The position numbers and the translations under genes were made by a program. Positions 45,987-54,491 of a stretch of DNA of 64,000 nt are shown piece by piece. Location: positions 1 to 64,000 of the forward strand of contig NZ_JFKA01000013.1 in assembly GCF_002115755.1 (NCBI RefSeq), read 5' to 3'. Each line of letters opens with the position of its first letter. Position 1 is the first letter of the stretch. This stretch comes from Thalassospira mesophila (lineage in GTDB: Bacteria; Pseudomonadota; Alphaproteobacteria; Rhodospirillales; Thalassospiraceae). The notes under the pieces are model-generated. The model was not told the DNA's origin, ran no database searches, and saw only the letters and a list, made by a program, of their open reading frames with translations.

Positions 45987-47033
45987 TCAGAAGTTATACT
46001 TGTCCATGTTTTCCTTGGTCACGCCAACCCAGCCCTGACCATAAACAAGGTTGGCATTGCCACCTTCAGGAGTGCTGAGTTTGGTGTAACCCGGCAGGCC
46101 AAGATCCAGACCAGCTTTGATCTGATCACCTTTGCCATCAAGCGCCATTACAGCCAGCATGTTCATGGCATAACCGGCAACTGCCGGGTCCCAGAACTGG
46201 ATATACTGAATGTCGCCATTTTCCAGGTATTCACCAGCAACCGAAACCAGACCGGTACCGGCAAAGTGCAGCTTGCCCTGCAAACCGCGCTCGGCAATCA
46301 AACGACCTGCACCGGCAGAAGTCGGCATCGGCCCCCCGACAATACCCGACAGATCCGGGTAAGTGGTCAGGGTTTCTTTAAGTTTGGTGTAATCGGTGTT
46401 GGCATCGTCATAGGTTTCCAGACGTTTGGTTACCATTTCCATATCCGGGAAATGTTCTTTCTGGTACGCAACCGCACCATCAATCCATTCATTCTGGGAC
46501 TTGGACGTCAGGCTGCCAACGGTAGCGACATATTTGCCCTTGCCGCCCATCGATTTACCCAGAACTTCCATCAACTTGGCACCATATGCCTTGTTGTCGA
46601 AAGCTTCGAGGATGTAATCGGCATTTTTAAGGTTTGAGGCTTCGTGTGCGATCACAACAATGCCACGATCGCGGGCTTTTTTCAAAACCGGTTCAACCGC
46701 TTCGACCGAGAACGGCACGATATTAATGGCGTCCACACCCTGTGCGATCAGGTTTTCAACCAGCTGCACCTGGGCTGCGGCATCTGCTGCACTCGGCCCG
46801 ACCATCCAGGTATCGTGGCCGGTATCTTTGCCAAACTGTTTGACGCCTTCACGCATGCGGTCAAACCAGGCAATGCCGTCAACCTTGACCACGGTGGCAA
46901 TGGAATATTCCTTGCCGGTGGCTTCGGATGTAAATTTCTGGATAATATCCGGCGTTTTTACCGCTTCGTCGGCGTGGGCTGCCCCTGTTAACAGGGTCCC
47001 GGCGACGACAAGCGACGAAAGAAGCTTGTTCAT
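45987..47033 (-). CDS. ABC sugar transporter solute-binding protein
   Basis: A 348-residue periplasmic protein with a signal peptide ending at AAHAD. The ligand lobe shows VKVDGIAWFDRMREGVKQFG, NIVPFSVEAVEPVLKKA and VIAHEAS. It is of the AI-2/ribose-binding family. Located between deoC and the importer genes, it most likely captures 2-deoxyribose or a deoxynucleoside-derived sugar. The 147-base gap to deoC holds a weak hairpin. Confidence 0.88.
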   Translation of the reverse strand: MNKLLSSLVVAGTLLTGAAHADEAVKTPDIIQKFTSEATGKEYSIATVVKVDGIAWFDRMREGVKQFGKDTGHDTWMVGPSAADAAAQVQLVENLIAQGVDAINIVPFSVEAVEPVLKKARDRGIVVIAHEASNLKNADYILEAFDNKAYGAKLMEVLGKSMGGKGKYVATVGSLTSKSQNEWIDGAVAYQKEHFPDMEMVTKRLETYDDANTDYTKLKETLTTYPDLSGIVGGPMPTSAGAGRLIAERGLQGKLHFAGTGLVSVAGEYLENGDIQYIQFWDPAVAGYAMNMLAVMALDGKGDQIKAGLDLGLPGYTKLSTPEGGNANLVYGQGWVGVTKENMDKYNF

Positions 47034-47145
47034 TAGTTACCTCCAAATTGTAATCGTTTTTTATGTGGCAGTTTTCTGCATCTTGTTGGCATAGATCGCA
47101 AGAGCGCGATTTATACGGTCCGTTAAAAAGACGGGTAGAAAACCC

Positions 47146-47171
47146 TGGCGGGTCCAACGGAACCCCCGCCA
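47146..47171 (-). terminator. hairpin downstream of deoC
   Basis: On the minus strand TGGCGGG pairs with CCCGCCA around a 12-nt loop, with GGGTTTTC after it. It is short and moderately U-rich, so it probably trims or partly ends the deoC message before the binding-protein gene. Confidence 0.5.
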
Positions 47172-47180
47172 AATTCTGTT

Positions 47181-47852
47181 TTACTGGCCGATAATCTTGA
47201 TGCTGGCACTTGCGCCAATACGCGATGCCCCGGCCGCGATCATTTTAAGAGCATCCTCGGTGGTGCGAACACCACCCGATGCTTTCACACCAAGGTCTGG
47301 CCCAACGGTTTTGCGCATCAATGCAATATCTTCAACCGTGGCGCCGCCGCCGGCAAACCCGGTCGAGGTTTTAACAAAATCGGCACCGGCCTGTTTGGAA
47401 AGCTCGCACGCCAGCACTTTTTGTTCGTCGGTTAAAAGGGCCGTTTCAATAATAACCTTAAGAACCGCATCGCCGCAGGCGTCTTTTACCGCGGCTATAT
47501 CGGCACGCACGCCATCAGTGTCGCCACTTTTAAGCAAGCCCAGCGCAATAACCATATCGATTTCGCGCGCACCCTGTTCAACAGCCCAGCGGGTTTCGGA
47601 AACCTTGGCCGAAGCCGGGTCAGCACCAAACGGAAAGCACACAACCGAGCACGTCAAAACGTCGGTTCCGGCCAATTCACGCACCACCAGCGGCACATAA
47701 ATCGGGTTCACACACACCGCCTTGAAGGCATGGGTGCGGGCATCGGTGCATAAGGAAATGATTTGATCAGGCGTCGCATCGGCGGCCAAAAGGGTGTGAT
47801 CAATATAGGCTGCAAGATCACGCGCAGCGAGCGTATTCTGACCGTTAGACAT
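47181..47852 (-). CDS. deoC: deoxyribose-phosphate aldolase
   Basis: A 223-residue class I aldolase that splits 2-deoxyribose 5-phosphate into glyceraldehyde 3-phosphate and acetaldehyde. The catalytic set is intact: Asp99 in EIDMVIALG, Schiff-base Lys161 in VKTSTGF and Lys190 in [10 protein letters not shown]. The length is normal. It is the first gene of the minus-strand operon with the importer, epimerase and kinase. A DeoR-like operator lies 44 bases upstream. Confidence 0.95.
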   Translation of the reverse strand: MSNGQNTLAARDLAAYIDHTLLAADATPDQIISLCTDARTHAFKAVCVNPIYVPLVVRELAGTDVLTCSVVCFPFGADPASAKVSETRWAVEQGAREIDMVIALGLLKSGDTDGVRADIAAVKDACGDAVLKVIIETALLTDEQKVLACELSKQAGADFVKTSTGFAGGGATVEDIALMRKTVGPDLGVKASGGVRTTEDALKMIAAGASRIGASASIKIIGQ

Positions 47853-47895
47853 TTGGACTTTTCCCTAGGTGGCGACCAACAGGCTCGCCACATTT

Positions 47896-47911
47896 TGTTA
47901 ACTTTATAACA
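47896..47911. promoter_or_regulatory. DeoR-type operator
   Basis: The 16-mer TGTTAACTTTATAACA has the TGTTA and TAACA ends at exactly the spacing of the E. coli DeoR operator TGTTAGAATTCTAACA. It lies between deoC and the divergent deoR gene. The inner six bases differ, so it is a good but unproven match. Confidence 0.7.
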
Positions 47912-48132
47912 TTTGTTGAAATGATCCTGTCATCGCGCTACCATCAGGTCAAGCCAAAAACATACTTTGGCAGAAGCGTTTCACCTTATTTCCTACCTGA
48001 TCGTGATCGGTTACTTGTGTTGAAGTGTTTGATGGGAAATGTTCTTCGACAAACTCACTTTAAGCGTGCCAGCGACGCCGCAATGAGATCATATAACGCC
48101 CTTGCGCAGGCGCGGCCATGAACGGAGTCTGA

Positions 48133-48891
48133 ATGTCGACAAAATCACTGGACCGAATAGAAACCCTTGCTCGCTCGCTTGAGGTCAGCAACGTGATCCG
48201 GTTAAAGGATGCCGCAGACCTTTTAGGGGTATCTGAAATGACGGTACGCCGGGATGTTGCCGCCTGTGAAAATACATTCACCTATCTGGGCGGCTATATT
48301 ACCCTTAAATCACCCATGGCGGGTGGTTTGGGCTATATCCTGGACCGCGAGCGCAGTGAACACACCGATTTGAAGCGCATGGCGTGCCAGATCGCAGCCC
48401 GGCACATCAAACCCGGCGATACCCTGTTTCTGGATTGCGGTACGACCATCCCGTATCTGGCCAATGCCCTGCCAGAAAACAAAGACATTACAGCGGTATG
48501 CTATTCAATCAATGTTGCCGAAATTTTATGTAAAAAACGCGGCCTGCGCGTCATCATGCTTGGCGGCATGTATCATGCGTCTTCGGCGTCTTTTGCTGAC
48601 AGCAACAGTGTGAATGCCATTCTTGATCTTAATATCAACACCGCCTTTATGTCGGCAGGCGGGGTGAATACCACGCGCGGGGTCAGTTGTTCCAACCCGC
48701 ACGAAGTGGATATCAAAAAAGCGGTCTTGCGCACGGCTGCGAACAAAATTCTGGTGGTTGATTCAACCAAATTCAATGTCATCAAACCAATGCTTTTTGC
48801 CAAGCTTGACCAGTTTGACATGATCTGTAGCGATGACCAGTGCGACACTGCACTCGCATCCCAAATCGCCTGTCCCTTGATAAGTGCGTAA
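48133..48891 (+). CDS. deoR: deoxyribose-responsive DeoR repressor
   Basis: A 252-residue protein, the same length as E. coli DeoR and similar along its whole length. The HTH reads RLKDAADLLGVSEMTVRRDVAA and is followed by LGGYI. The effector domain carries FLDCGTTIPYLANAL, TAVCYSIN, GGMYHASSASF and VVDSTKF, all with counterparts in E. coli DeoR. It should repress the divergent deoC operon until deoxyribose 5-phosphate builds up. Confidence 0.9.
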   Translation: MSTKSLDRIETLARSLEVSNVIRLKDAADLLGVSEMTVRRDVAACENTFTYLGGYITLKSPMAGGLGYILDRERSEHTDLKRMACQIAARHIKPGDTLFLDCGTTIPYLANALPENKDITAVCYSINVAEILCKKRGLRVIMLGGMYHASSASFADSNSVNAILDLNINTAFMSAGGVNTTRGVSCSNPHEVDIKKAVLRTAANKILVVDSTKFNVIKPMLFAKLDQFDMICSDDQCDTALASQIACPLISA

Positions 48892-48986
48892 CGGTTAACG
48901 ACCGCTATCGCGGCCAAAACCAAACCAGTCGGCAGCCCTGCACTCGCGTGTTTTGTACTTTGGCTCTTCACGCCCTAATCTGAGAC

Positions 48987-49028
48987 CAGCAGGCAGGGTA
49001 CCATTTTAAAATGGTACCCTGCCTGCTG
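48987..49028. repeat. 42-bp perfect palindrome
   Basis: The two 21-base arms are exact reverse complements with no loop. They meet at TTTTAAAA, with CAGGCAGGGTACC in the left arm. It lies 95 bases after the deoR stop. As RNA it would form a very strong hairpin; as DNA it could be a cruciform or a protein site. There is no T-run, so it is not a standard terminator. Confidence 0.9.
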
Positions 49029-49039
49029 TGACACCCTAA
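49027..49039. repeat. 13-bp inverted repeat, left copy (partner 49806-49818)
   Basis: TGTGACACCCTAA here is the exact reverse complement of TTAGGGTGTCACA at 49806-49818. The two copies face each other across the winged-helix gene. They could be binding sites for that protein or the ends of an old insertion. No target-site duplication is evident. Confidence 0.8.
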
Positions 49040-49110
49040 AATGTTCATGTTTTGTCTTGCATTGGAGTCGCGGCGACTCTATGATTTTGTTAGGTTTCCA
49101 TGGTGAGAAC

Positions 49111-49734
49111 ATGCAAAATCCCTATCTTGATCGACTTCAGTCCGCTGCCCAGAAAAGCACCCGCCCGCGATTTGCCAGCGCCCTTATTCTGGTGTTGCTG
49201 GCACATGCCCGCGATAACGGTTTGATTGACGCCAGCCGGGCCGAACTTGCCGCGGCCGTGGATCGCAGCCATGCCTATCCGGCGCGCAATCTGGCCCGCA
49301 CTGAACGGTTGATTGAACGACAGCGAGACCTCGACCTTCAGCTTTTGCAACTTGAAACGTCGCATGCAAACGGCCACATTTCCTATAACCAGATGCGGCA
49401 AGCGCGTGAACGGGCGATTGACAGTTTTTTAAAGGAAGTCCGCTCGCCAACGCTGGCAAATGTGTCGCGGGTGTTAAACGAGCTTGTACGAGGCGGGTTA
49501 TTGTCGGTGCGGTATATTGACGCGCTGGGGGAATATCATCCGGTTTCGGCCAGGGGCCGCTTGGCGGAATACCGGCTTACACCGCCAAATTCATTTCATC
49601 TGGACCGTATGCCAGCGGCTGCCCGGCAAAATCAAACCAGCATTAATGAAACTTTTTCGCAGCAATTTTTGCTTAACAAGCAGAACCACAGCGTAAAATC
49701 CGTCCCGCACGCCATCCAGCTCGATTTGCTATAA
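49111..49734 (+). CDS. winged-helix-like protein of unknown function
   Basis: A 207-residue soluble protein that I do not recognise. FASALILVLLAHARDNGLI and SRAELAAAV look like the first helices of a Crp/MarR-type winged helix. SPTLANVSRVLNELVRGGLL looks like the recognition helix and wing. Between them sits an Arg- and Glu-rich stretch (about residues 52-112) with coiled-coil character. The tail is Gln/Asn-rich. I chose ATG 49111, after GGTGAGAAC; an ATG at 49081 is possible. A GAGTCGC-G-GCGACTC palindrome (49065-49079) sits just upstream. DNA binding is inferred. Confidence 0.65.
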   Translation: MQNPYLDRLQSAAQKSTRPRFASALILVLLAHARDNGLIDASRAELAAAVDRSHAYPARNLARTERLIERQRDLDLQLLQLETSHANGHISYNQMRQARERAIDSFLKEVRSPTLANVSRVLNELVRGGLLSVRYIDALGEYHPVSARGRLAEYRLTPPNSFHLDRMPAAARQNQTSINETFSQQFLLNKQNHSVKSVPHAIQLDLL

Positions 49735-50082
49735 ATTTCCGGCCCTGCATTGGCTTTAATCCGCGACCACCGACGTCATCTGGCCGCTGCTACCCGCACC
49801 ACACCTTAGGGTGTCACAAATGACACTGTTAAATATCGGCCCTAAAACTGGTAGCAATGAACGGTGGTTGTCCCTCGACTGTGCATCAGCTTTCTCGTCA
49901 TTGTGAAAGTATCCATGACCACGACGGTAGGTTGGTCTATCACGGTGCGACCTCAACCGAAGTGCTTGCGCCATACCCCGCCCTACCATCATGAACGGCA
50001 ACCGTAACGCTACCAAACAACGCTCGAAAACGGGGTTTGCGCGAACGATAGACACAAAAGATGGAGGGCCGCTTTCCTCCGC
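49735..50082. other. 348-base intergenic region
   Basis: No convincing gene. It contains the right copy of the 13-bp inverted repeat (49806-49818), which overlaps a small hairpin GTGTCA-CAAA-TGACAC (49811-49826). The rest shows no clear promoter or repeat. A 99-codon minus-strand frame lies here, but it has no family features. Confidence 0.6.
49806..49818. repeat. 13-bp inverted repeat, right copy
   Basis: This is the exact inverted partner of 49027-49039, TTAGGGTGTCACA. It continues into a 6-bp hairpin with TGACAC. Confidence 0.8.
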
Positions 50083-50700
50083 CTAATCACGGACCCAGCC
50101 GCGCCGGATCGGCCAGGAAAAGACACGGCGATAAACCGGCGTCACCAGCTTTGGCATGATGACCCCGTTTACATAGGGCCAAAGTGGCATTGAAATAACC
50201 GTCGCGACGGCGGCTACGATAACGGCACCGATCATATCAAGCGGAAAATGAATACCCAGATAGATACGCGCCCATGCCACCGGAACGGCCATCGCGCCAA
50301 TGACAAGGCCACTTTTGCGCCCGCCCCGCCAGCACACCAGCCCAATCGCAATACCGGCCAGAAAGGCAATATGGTCACTGGGGAACGAACTGTCTGCAGC
50401 GTGGGTCACAAATGTATGGCCCAGCGGGATCATAAACGGGCGCGGATGAAACCAGACCAACGGGATCAACTGATTGATTAGCAGCGCAATTTCGGCAGCA
50501 ACAAAAGCCATCAACAGGCCACCGCGCCGGGCAGGGTCGCCGCGCAGCCACAGCCAGACCAACCATACTGGTACCAGATAAATTGCATCTTCTGCCAACA
50601 GGCGGGCAATGGCCAATATTGTAAAGTCGGGGTTTTGCGGGCCGTTTAGAACCAGAAAAAACTGGCGGTTCCAATGTTCAATAAAATTGGCAATTTCCAT
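50083..50700 (-). CDS. PAP2-family phosphatase, undecaprenyl-diphosphatase-like
   Basis: A 205-residue membrane phosphatase with about five helices. The three acid-phosphatase motifs are present: WFHPRPF, SSFPSDH and ARIYLGIHFPLD. The stretch GHTFVTHAADSSFPSDH closely resembles E. coli YbjG/BcrC, which dephosphorylate undecaprenyl diphosphate at the periplasmic face and so recycle the cell-wall lipid carrier. It is divergent from the small membrane protein and the two-component genes, with a putative response-regulator box between. Confidence 0.85.
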   Translation of the reverse strand: MEIANFIEHWNRQFFLVLNGPQNPDFTILAIARLLAEDAIYLVPVWLVWLWLRGDPARRGGLLMAFVAAEIALLINQLIPLVWFHPRPFMIPLGHTFVTHAADSSFPSDHIAFLAGIAIGLVCWRGGRKSGLVIGAMAVPVAWARIYLGIHFPLDMIGAVIVAAVATVISMPLWPYVNGVIMPKLVTPVYRRVFSWPIRRGWVRD

Positions 50701-50817
50701 TAAAGACTATTCTTTCGTCACTTGCTGTCGACATTTAAAAATTTTGGCGTTTGGCACCCGCCAATCACACCCTGAAACGTGACATTTTGAAGACGCATTT
50801 CCAATAAACGCCTGCAA

Positions 50818-50833
50818 CTTACAAATTTGTAAG
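50818..50833. promoter_or_regulatory. candidate response-regulator box 1
   Basis: CTTACAAATTTGTAAG is a perfect 16-bp palindrome, 70 bases before the small membrane protein and within the spacer to the divergent phosphatase gene. Two near-copies precede the COG4705 and PepSY genes in this same region. Confidence 0.6.
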
Positions 50834-50902
50834 ATTTCAGCAAACCGGTCGCGATGTTCCCGGGTCATAACCATGATGCCCCTGCAAACCAAGAGGAATG
50901 CG

Positions 50903-51139
50903 ATGAAGATCATTGTGCAAAAAATACGCATGATTGGTGCTGTTATGGTCTGCGCTGTCGCGGGCGGCATCGCCGTTTGTTTACTGGTCGCAACGGCTGC
51001 AATGATTGTGCTGCGCACGGCGGTTACAAACATGTTGCCAATAACCCGTATGCCGCCTCACGCAAGAACACGCACGGGCCAAATGACGATGAAAAATGCA
51101 ATTGATGTAGAGTACGAAGATATCGCACCAACCAACTGA
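50903..51139 (+). CDS. small single-pass membrane protein
   Basis: A 78-residue protein with one long hydrophobic helix (AVMVCAVAGGIAVCLLVATAAMIVL), a basic N-terminus and an acidic end (DVEYEDIAPTN). AAGAGGA precedes the ATG at a good distance and a perfect 16-bp palindrome lies upstream. No family is recognised. Lying 180 bases before the response-regulator gene, it may be a target or accessory of that system. Confidence 0.55.
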   Translation: MKIIVQKIRMIGAVMVCAVAGGIAVCLLVATAAMIVLRTAVTNMLPITRMPPHARTRTGQMTMKNAIDVEYEDIAPTN

Positions 51140-51320
51140 TACCAGTCCGCCAAGACGCCCGCCGCGTAAGAGCCATGTTGATCGTTTGCGTTCAATGAAG
51201 TTTGCTATGACGCGGATAATGGAATAACCGGGCAAACCTGTTATTGTCATATCATCAGCCATGGCATGACGACGAAACCCGGCACCATACACCACAGCAT
51301 AATGCGAGACCGCAGCCATA

Positions 51321-51998
51321 ATGCGCATATTACTCATTGAAGACGATGAAAAAACGGCCACTTATATCGCGTCCGGCTTTCGCGAAAACCGCCATGTGTG
51401 TGACTGCATCACCGATGGGCATGATGGCCTTTTTCAAGGCACGCGCGAGAAATATGATGTTGTCGTTGTTGATCGCATGTTGCCATCGCTGGATGGCCTG
51501 ACCATTGTTAAAACAATGCGCACCGCCGGGGTAAAAACGCCGGTGATTTTCCTGACCTCGGTTGGGGGCATAGATGACCGGGTTGATGGCCTTGAGGCGG
51601 GCGGAGATGATTATCTTGTCAAACCGTTTGCGTTTTCCGAATTACTTGCCCGGGTAAACGCCCTGTCGCGCCGTCCGCCATTTCAGAACGAAAAAACCAC
51701 CTTGCAGGTAGATGATCTGGAAATGGACCTGATCCAGCGCCGCGTTAACCGCCAGGGTCAGGAAATTAGCCTGCTGCCCAAGGAATTTACCCTGCTGGAA
51801 GTTCTGATGCGCAATGAAGGGCGCATTGTAACGCGAACAATGTTGTTAGAACGGGTTTGGGATTTTCACTTTGATCCCAAAACCAGCGTGGTCGAAACCC
51901 ATATCAGCCGCCTGCGGGCCAAAATAGACAAACCCTTTACCCATCCGCTTCTTCATACCGTACGCAGCACCGGATATTCCCTGCATGCACCGCGTTAA
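51321..51998 (+). CDS. OmpR-family response regulator
   Basis: A 225-residue two-domain regulator. The receiver has the acidic pocket IEDDE, phosphoacceptor Asp51 (VVVDRMLP), LTS and VKPF. The C-terminal winged helix shows LLPKEFTLLEVLMRNEGRIVT and VVETHISRLRAKID. It overlaps the kinase gene by 14 bases. It probably binds the TTACA-type palindromes found upstream of three nearby genes. Confidence 0.95.
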   Translation: MRILLIEDDEKTATYIASGFRENRHVCDCITDGHDGLFQGTREKYDVVVVDRMLPSLDGLTIVKTMRTAGVKTPVIFLTSVGGIDDRVDGLEAGGDDYLVKPFAFSELLARVNALSRRPPFQNEKTTLQVDDLEMDLIQRRVNRQGQEISLLPKEFTLLEVLMRNEGRIVTRTMLLERVWDFHFDPKTSVVETHISRLRAKIDKPFTHPLLHTVRSTGYSLHAPR

Positions 51999-53361
51999 CT
52001 TTGTTCGCAGCACCGCCTTTCGGCTGGTGATGGCAGTGACGTTTTTGTTTTTGCTGGCCTTTTTCCTTGCCAGCCTTGTGACCTACCGGGTCATGAATAC
52101 CGAGCTGGAAAACTGGCAACACCGACGGATCGAAGAAATTTTTTCGCTGATTTCGGAAATAGGCCCTGGTCCGGCAGACGAGGAAATTATTGAAGCCGTT
52201 AGCCAGCGTGCCAATGCCGCCCGCAATTTCGGCCAAATTTTATTGTTACAAAACAATGCCGGGCAGCGCATTGCCGGGAACATTGCCGCCGGTCTTGCCC
52301 CACCATTCGGATGGTCAACAACCACTGGTGCCGCCTTTGGCCTTGATGCCGACATTCCCTATCGGCTGTATCGTGGAATCCTTGACCATTACAGTCTGAC
52401 AGTTGGCATAAGCGGCGAGCAGATCAGCGAAATCGAAGAAATTGTTTTACAAAGTTTCGGTTGGGCATCAGTCGTTGTGATCCTGCTTGCGACAATTGGC
52501 GGAGCGGCTATCGCCTCGAACACCCAGCGCAGGCTGGATAAAGTTCGTGAAACCATGAACGAAATTGCAGCAGGACGACTTTCGGCGCGCATTCCCGTAC
52601 AAAAAAACGAGGATGACATTGCCCTTCTCTCGGGCGACATCAATATTGCGCTCGAACGGCTGTCATCGGTAGTTGAGGGCATGAAACAGGTCAGTGCCGA
52701 TATCGCACACGACCTTAAAACACCGCTGAACCGGTTAAAAATACTGATCAATTCCGCATCCGACCTGCATGCACGCGGTGAAACAATAACCGACGACCTC
52801 GAAGCCGCCCAGGCGGAATGTGACCGCATCAACGCCACCTTCGACGCCTTATTGCGCATTGCCCAGATTGAAACCGGCGCGCGGCGCGCCCGTTTTGCAA
52901 AGGTCGATATTGGCGATATCCTTGCCAATGTTGCCGATATCTATGAAGAAGTTGCAAAAGACGCCGCCATGACCCTGACCCATCAAACCACATCTGGTGT
53001 CGGCGTCGGGCCCGCCATCCCCGGTGATCGGGAACTTTTGACCCAGTTATTTGCCAATCTGATTGAAAACGCCTTGCGACATTGCCCGCAGGGCACCCGC
53101 ATTTGCTGTTCATGCGCGCAAGACAGCGCAGGAAAAACTGTGGTCACAATTGCCGATAATGGCCCCGGCATCCCCCGTTCTGAACGGACAAACGTTTTGC
53201 GCCGCCTGTACCGTTTGGAAAAAAGCCGCACAACAGATGGCACCGGACTGGGGCTTAGCATGGTAAAGGCCATTGCCGATTTGCATGGGGCTGAACTGCA
53301 CCTTTATGACAATGAACCGGGTTTACGGGTGCAAATTTCGTTTCCCACACCGGCCCGCTAA
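51985..53361 (+). CDS. sensor histidine kinase
   Basis: A 458-residue membrane sensor. A first helix (about residues 10-32), a periplasmic sensing part of about 120 residues, and a second helix (ASVVVILLATIGGAAIA) are followed by a HAMP linker. The H-box is SADIAHDLKTPLNRL, the N-box FANLIENALRHC, and the G-boxes DNGPGIP and GTGLGLSMVKAIADLHGA. The phosphotransfer partner is the OmpR-type protein whose gene it overlaps. The signal is not readable from sequence. Confidence 0.94.
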   Translation: MHRVNFVRSTAFRLVMAVTFLFLLAFFLASLVTYRVMNTELENWQHRRIEEIFSLISEIGPGPADEEIIEAVSQRANAARNFGQILLLQNNAGQRIAGNIAAGLAPPFGWSTTTGAAFGLDADIPYRLYRGILDHYSLTVGISGEQISEIEEIVLQSFGWASVVVILLATIGGAAIASNTQRRLDKVRETMNEIAAGRLSARIPVQKNEDDIALLSGDINIALERLSSVVEGMKQVSADIAHDLKTPLNRLKILINSASDLHARGETITDDLEAAQAECDRINATFDALLRIAQIETGARRARFAKVDIGDILANVADIYEEVAKDAAMTLTHQTTSGVGVGPAIPGDRELLTQLFANLIENALRHCPQGTRICCSCAQDSAGKTVVTIADNGPGIPRSERTNVLRRLYRLEKSRTTDGTGLGLSMVKAIADLHGAELHLYDNEPGLRVQISFPTPAR

Positions 53362-53379
53362 CCCCCTATCCTGACACAG

Positions 53380-53439
53380 CCATGATGCTCGCAGCACACG
53401 CGACAGATGACGGTGCTAGAAACGCGCCAAGCATCATGG
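53380..53439. repeat. 10-bp inverted repeat with 40-base interior
   Basis: CCATGATGCT at 53380-53389 and AGCATCATGG at 53430-53439 pair exactly, with GCAC/GTGC able to pair inside. It follows the kinase stop. It lacks a T-run and could be the 3' structure of the two-component mRNA. Confidence 0.5.
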
Positions 53440-53484
53440 TTCGCCCGAGCAGACAAAGCTTTACGGTGCCGCTTTGGTCGGGAT

Positions 53485-53500
53485 CTTACATTTTTGTATG
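53485..53500. promoter_or_regulatory. candidate response-regulator box 2
   Basis: CTTACATTTTTGTATG is a near-palindrome that matches the perfect site at 50818 in 13 of 16 positions. It lies 123 bases before the COG4705 gene start. Confidence 0.55.
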
Positions 53501-53622
53501 ATCACCGAAAGCCGGGCGCGATTTTTCCATCTTAGAAGGATGCAATAACGCTGGTGGCGCCAAGTGGCGACCAACCCGCCTTTTCATGCGCAATATTGCC
53601 CTTCCTGATACGGAGAGCCGAC

Positions 53623-54402
53623 ATGGCTTTGCTTAAAGATACACCCGGCGAACAAATTTTTAACAAGGTACCGGAAGTAACGCTTTATTTCTGGATTATC
53701 AAAATTATGGCAACCACCGTTGGTGAAACGGCGGCCGATTATCTCAACGTCGATATGGGTTTTGGCCTGACCGTCACCTCGTGGATCATGGCGGGCCTGT
53801 TGATTGCCGCCCTGCTTGTGCAAGTCAGCAAGAAAAAATACGAACCATGGATTTACTGGTTAACCGTCATCCTGATCAGCATTGTCGGCACCCTGATCAC
53901 GGACAATCTGGTCGACAATATGGGCATCAGCCTTGAGGTTACCACCGTCGCGTTCAGCATCGCCCTGGCGATAACATTTATCGCGTGGTTCTGCGCGGAA
54001 CGCACCCTGTCGATCCATTCGATTTATACAACACGCCGTGAAATATTTTACTGGTTAACCATCCTGTTCACCTTTGCGCTGGGCACAGCAGGCGGCGATC
54101 TTGCATCCGAGGGGCTTAACTGGGGTTACGCCCAATCGGCCCTGATTTTTGGCGGGCTGATCGCCCTGACAACACTGGCTTTTTACTTTTTGCGCCTTAA
54201 TGCCGTACTGGCCTTCTGGATTGCCTATATTCTGACACGCCCGCTTGGCGCGTCCCTTGGCGATCTGATGTCTCAGCCCCCCAGCGAAGGTGGGCTTGGC
54301 CTTGGCACATTTGAAATCAATGCGGTTTTCTTTGCCGTCATCATCGCACTGGTCGCGTTTTTGACCGTTACCCGCAAAGACCAGCTTCCCGTCACCGATT
54401 AA
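53623..54402 (+). CDS. COG4705-type multi-pass membrane protein
   Basis: A 259-residue inner-membrane protein with about seven helices and short loops. The phrases KVPEVTLYFWIIKIMATTVGE, LGTAGGDLASE and YILTRPLGASLGDL are typical of the COG4705 group. The protein looks like two repeats of a four-helix unit, each starting near an aromatic FW or YW and carrying TTVGE/TAGGD. The function is not established; such genes often sit beside two-component systems. GGAG precedes the chosen start. Confidence 0.8.
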   Translation: MALLKDTPGEQIFNKVPEVTLYFWIIKIMATTVGETAADYLNVDMGFGLTVTSWIMAGLLIAALLVQVSKKKYEPWIYWLTVILISIVGTLITDNLVDNMGISLEVTTVAFSIALAITFIAWFCAERTLSIHSIYTTRREIFYWLTILFTFALGTAGGDLASEGLNWGYAQSALIFGGLIALTTLAFYFLRLNAVLAFWIAYILTRPLGASLGDLMSQPPSEGGLGLGTFEINAVFFAVIIALVAFLTVTRKDQLPVTD

Positions 54403-54431
54403 ACAAACACAGTTTAAAACCCCGCCCAACA

Positions 54432-54473
54432 GAAAAGAACGTGAAATGCATATGGCGTTCCACGTTCTTTTTC
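54432..54473. terminator. bidirectional intrinsic terminator
   Basis: GAAAAGAACGTG pairs with CACGTTCTTTTTC around a 17-nt loop, giving T-runs on both strands. It serves the convergent COG4705 and iron-protein genes. Confidence 0.85.
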
Positions 54474-54491
54474 AGTCGCGATGCGGGCCGG

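Noticed and set aside
49756..50055. 99-codon minus-strand frame in the spacer after the winged-helix gene
   Set aside because: It has no ribosome site, no domain and unusual composition, and it spans the inverted repeat. I treat it as non-coding.
48892..50082. intact insertion sequence or plasmid replicon
   Set aside because: Inverted repeats bracket a gene, but there is no transposase motif, no target duplication and no recognised replication protein. It is kept only as a lead.
50873..50902. earlier start of the small membrane protein
   Set aside because: The AAGAGGA ribosome site lies inside this stretch, so translation should begin at 50903.
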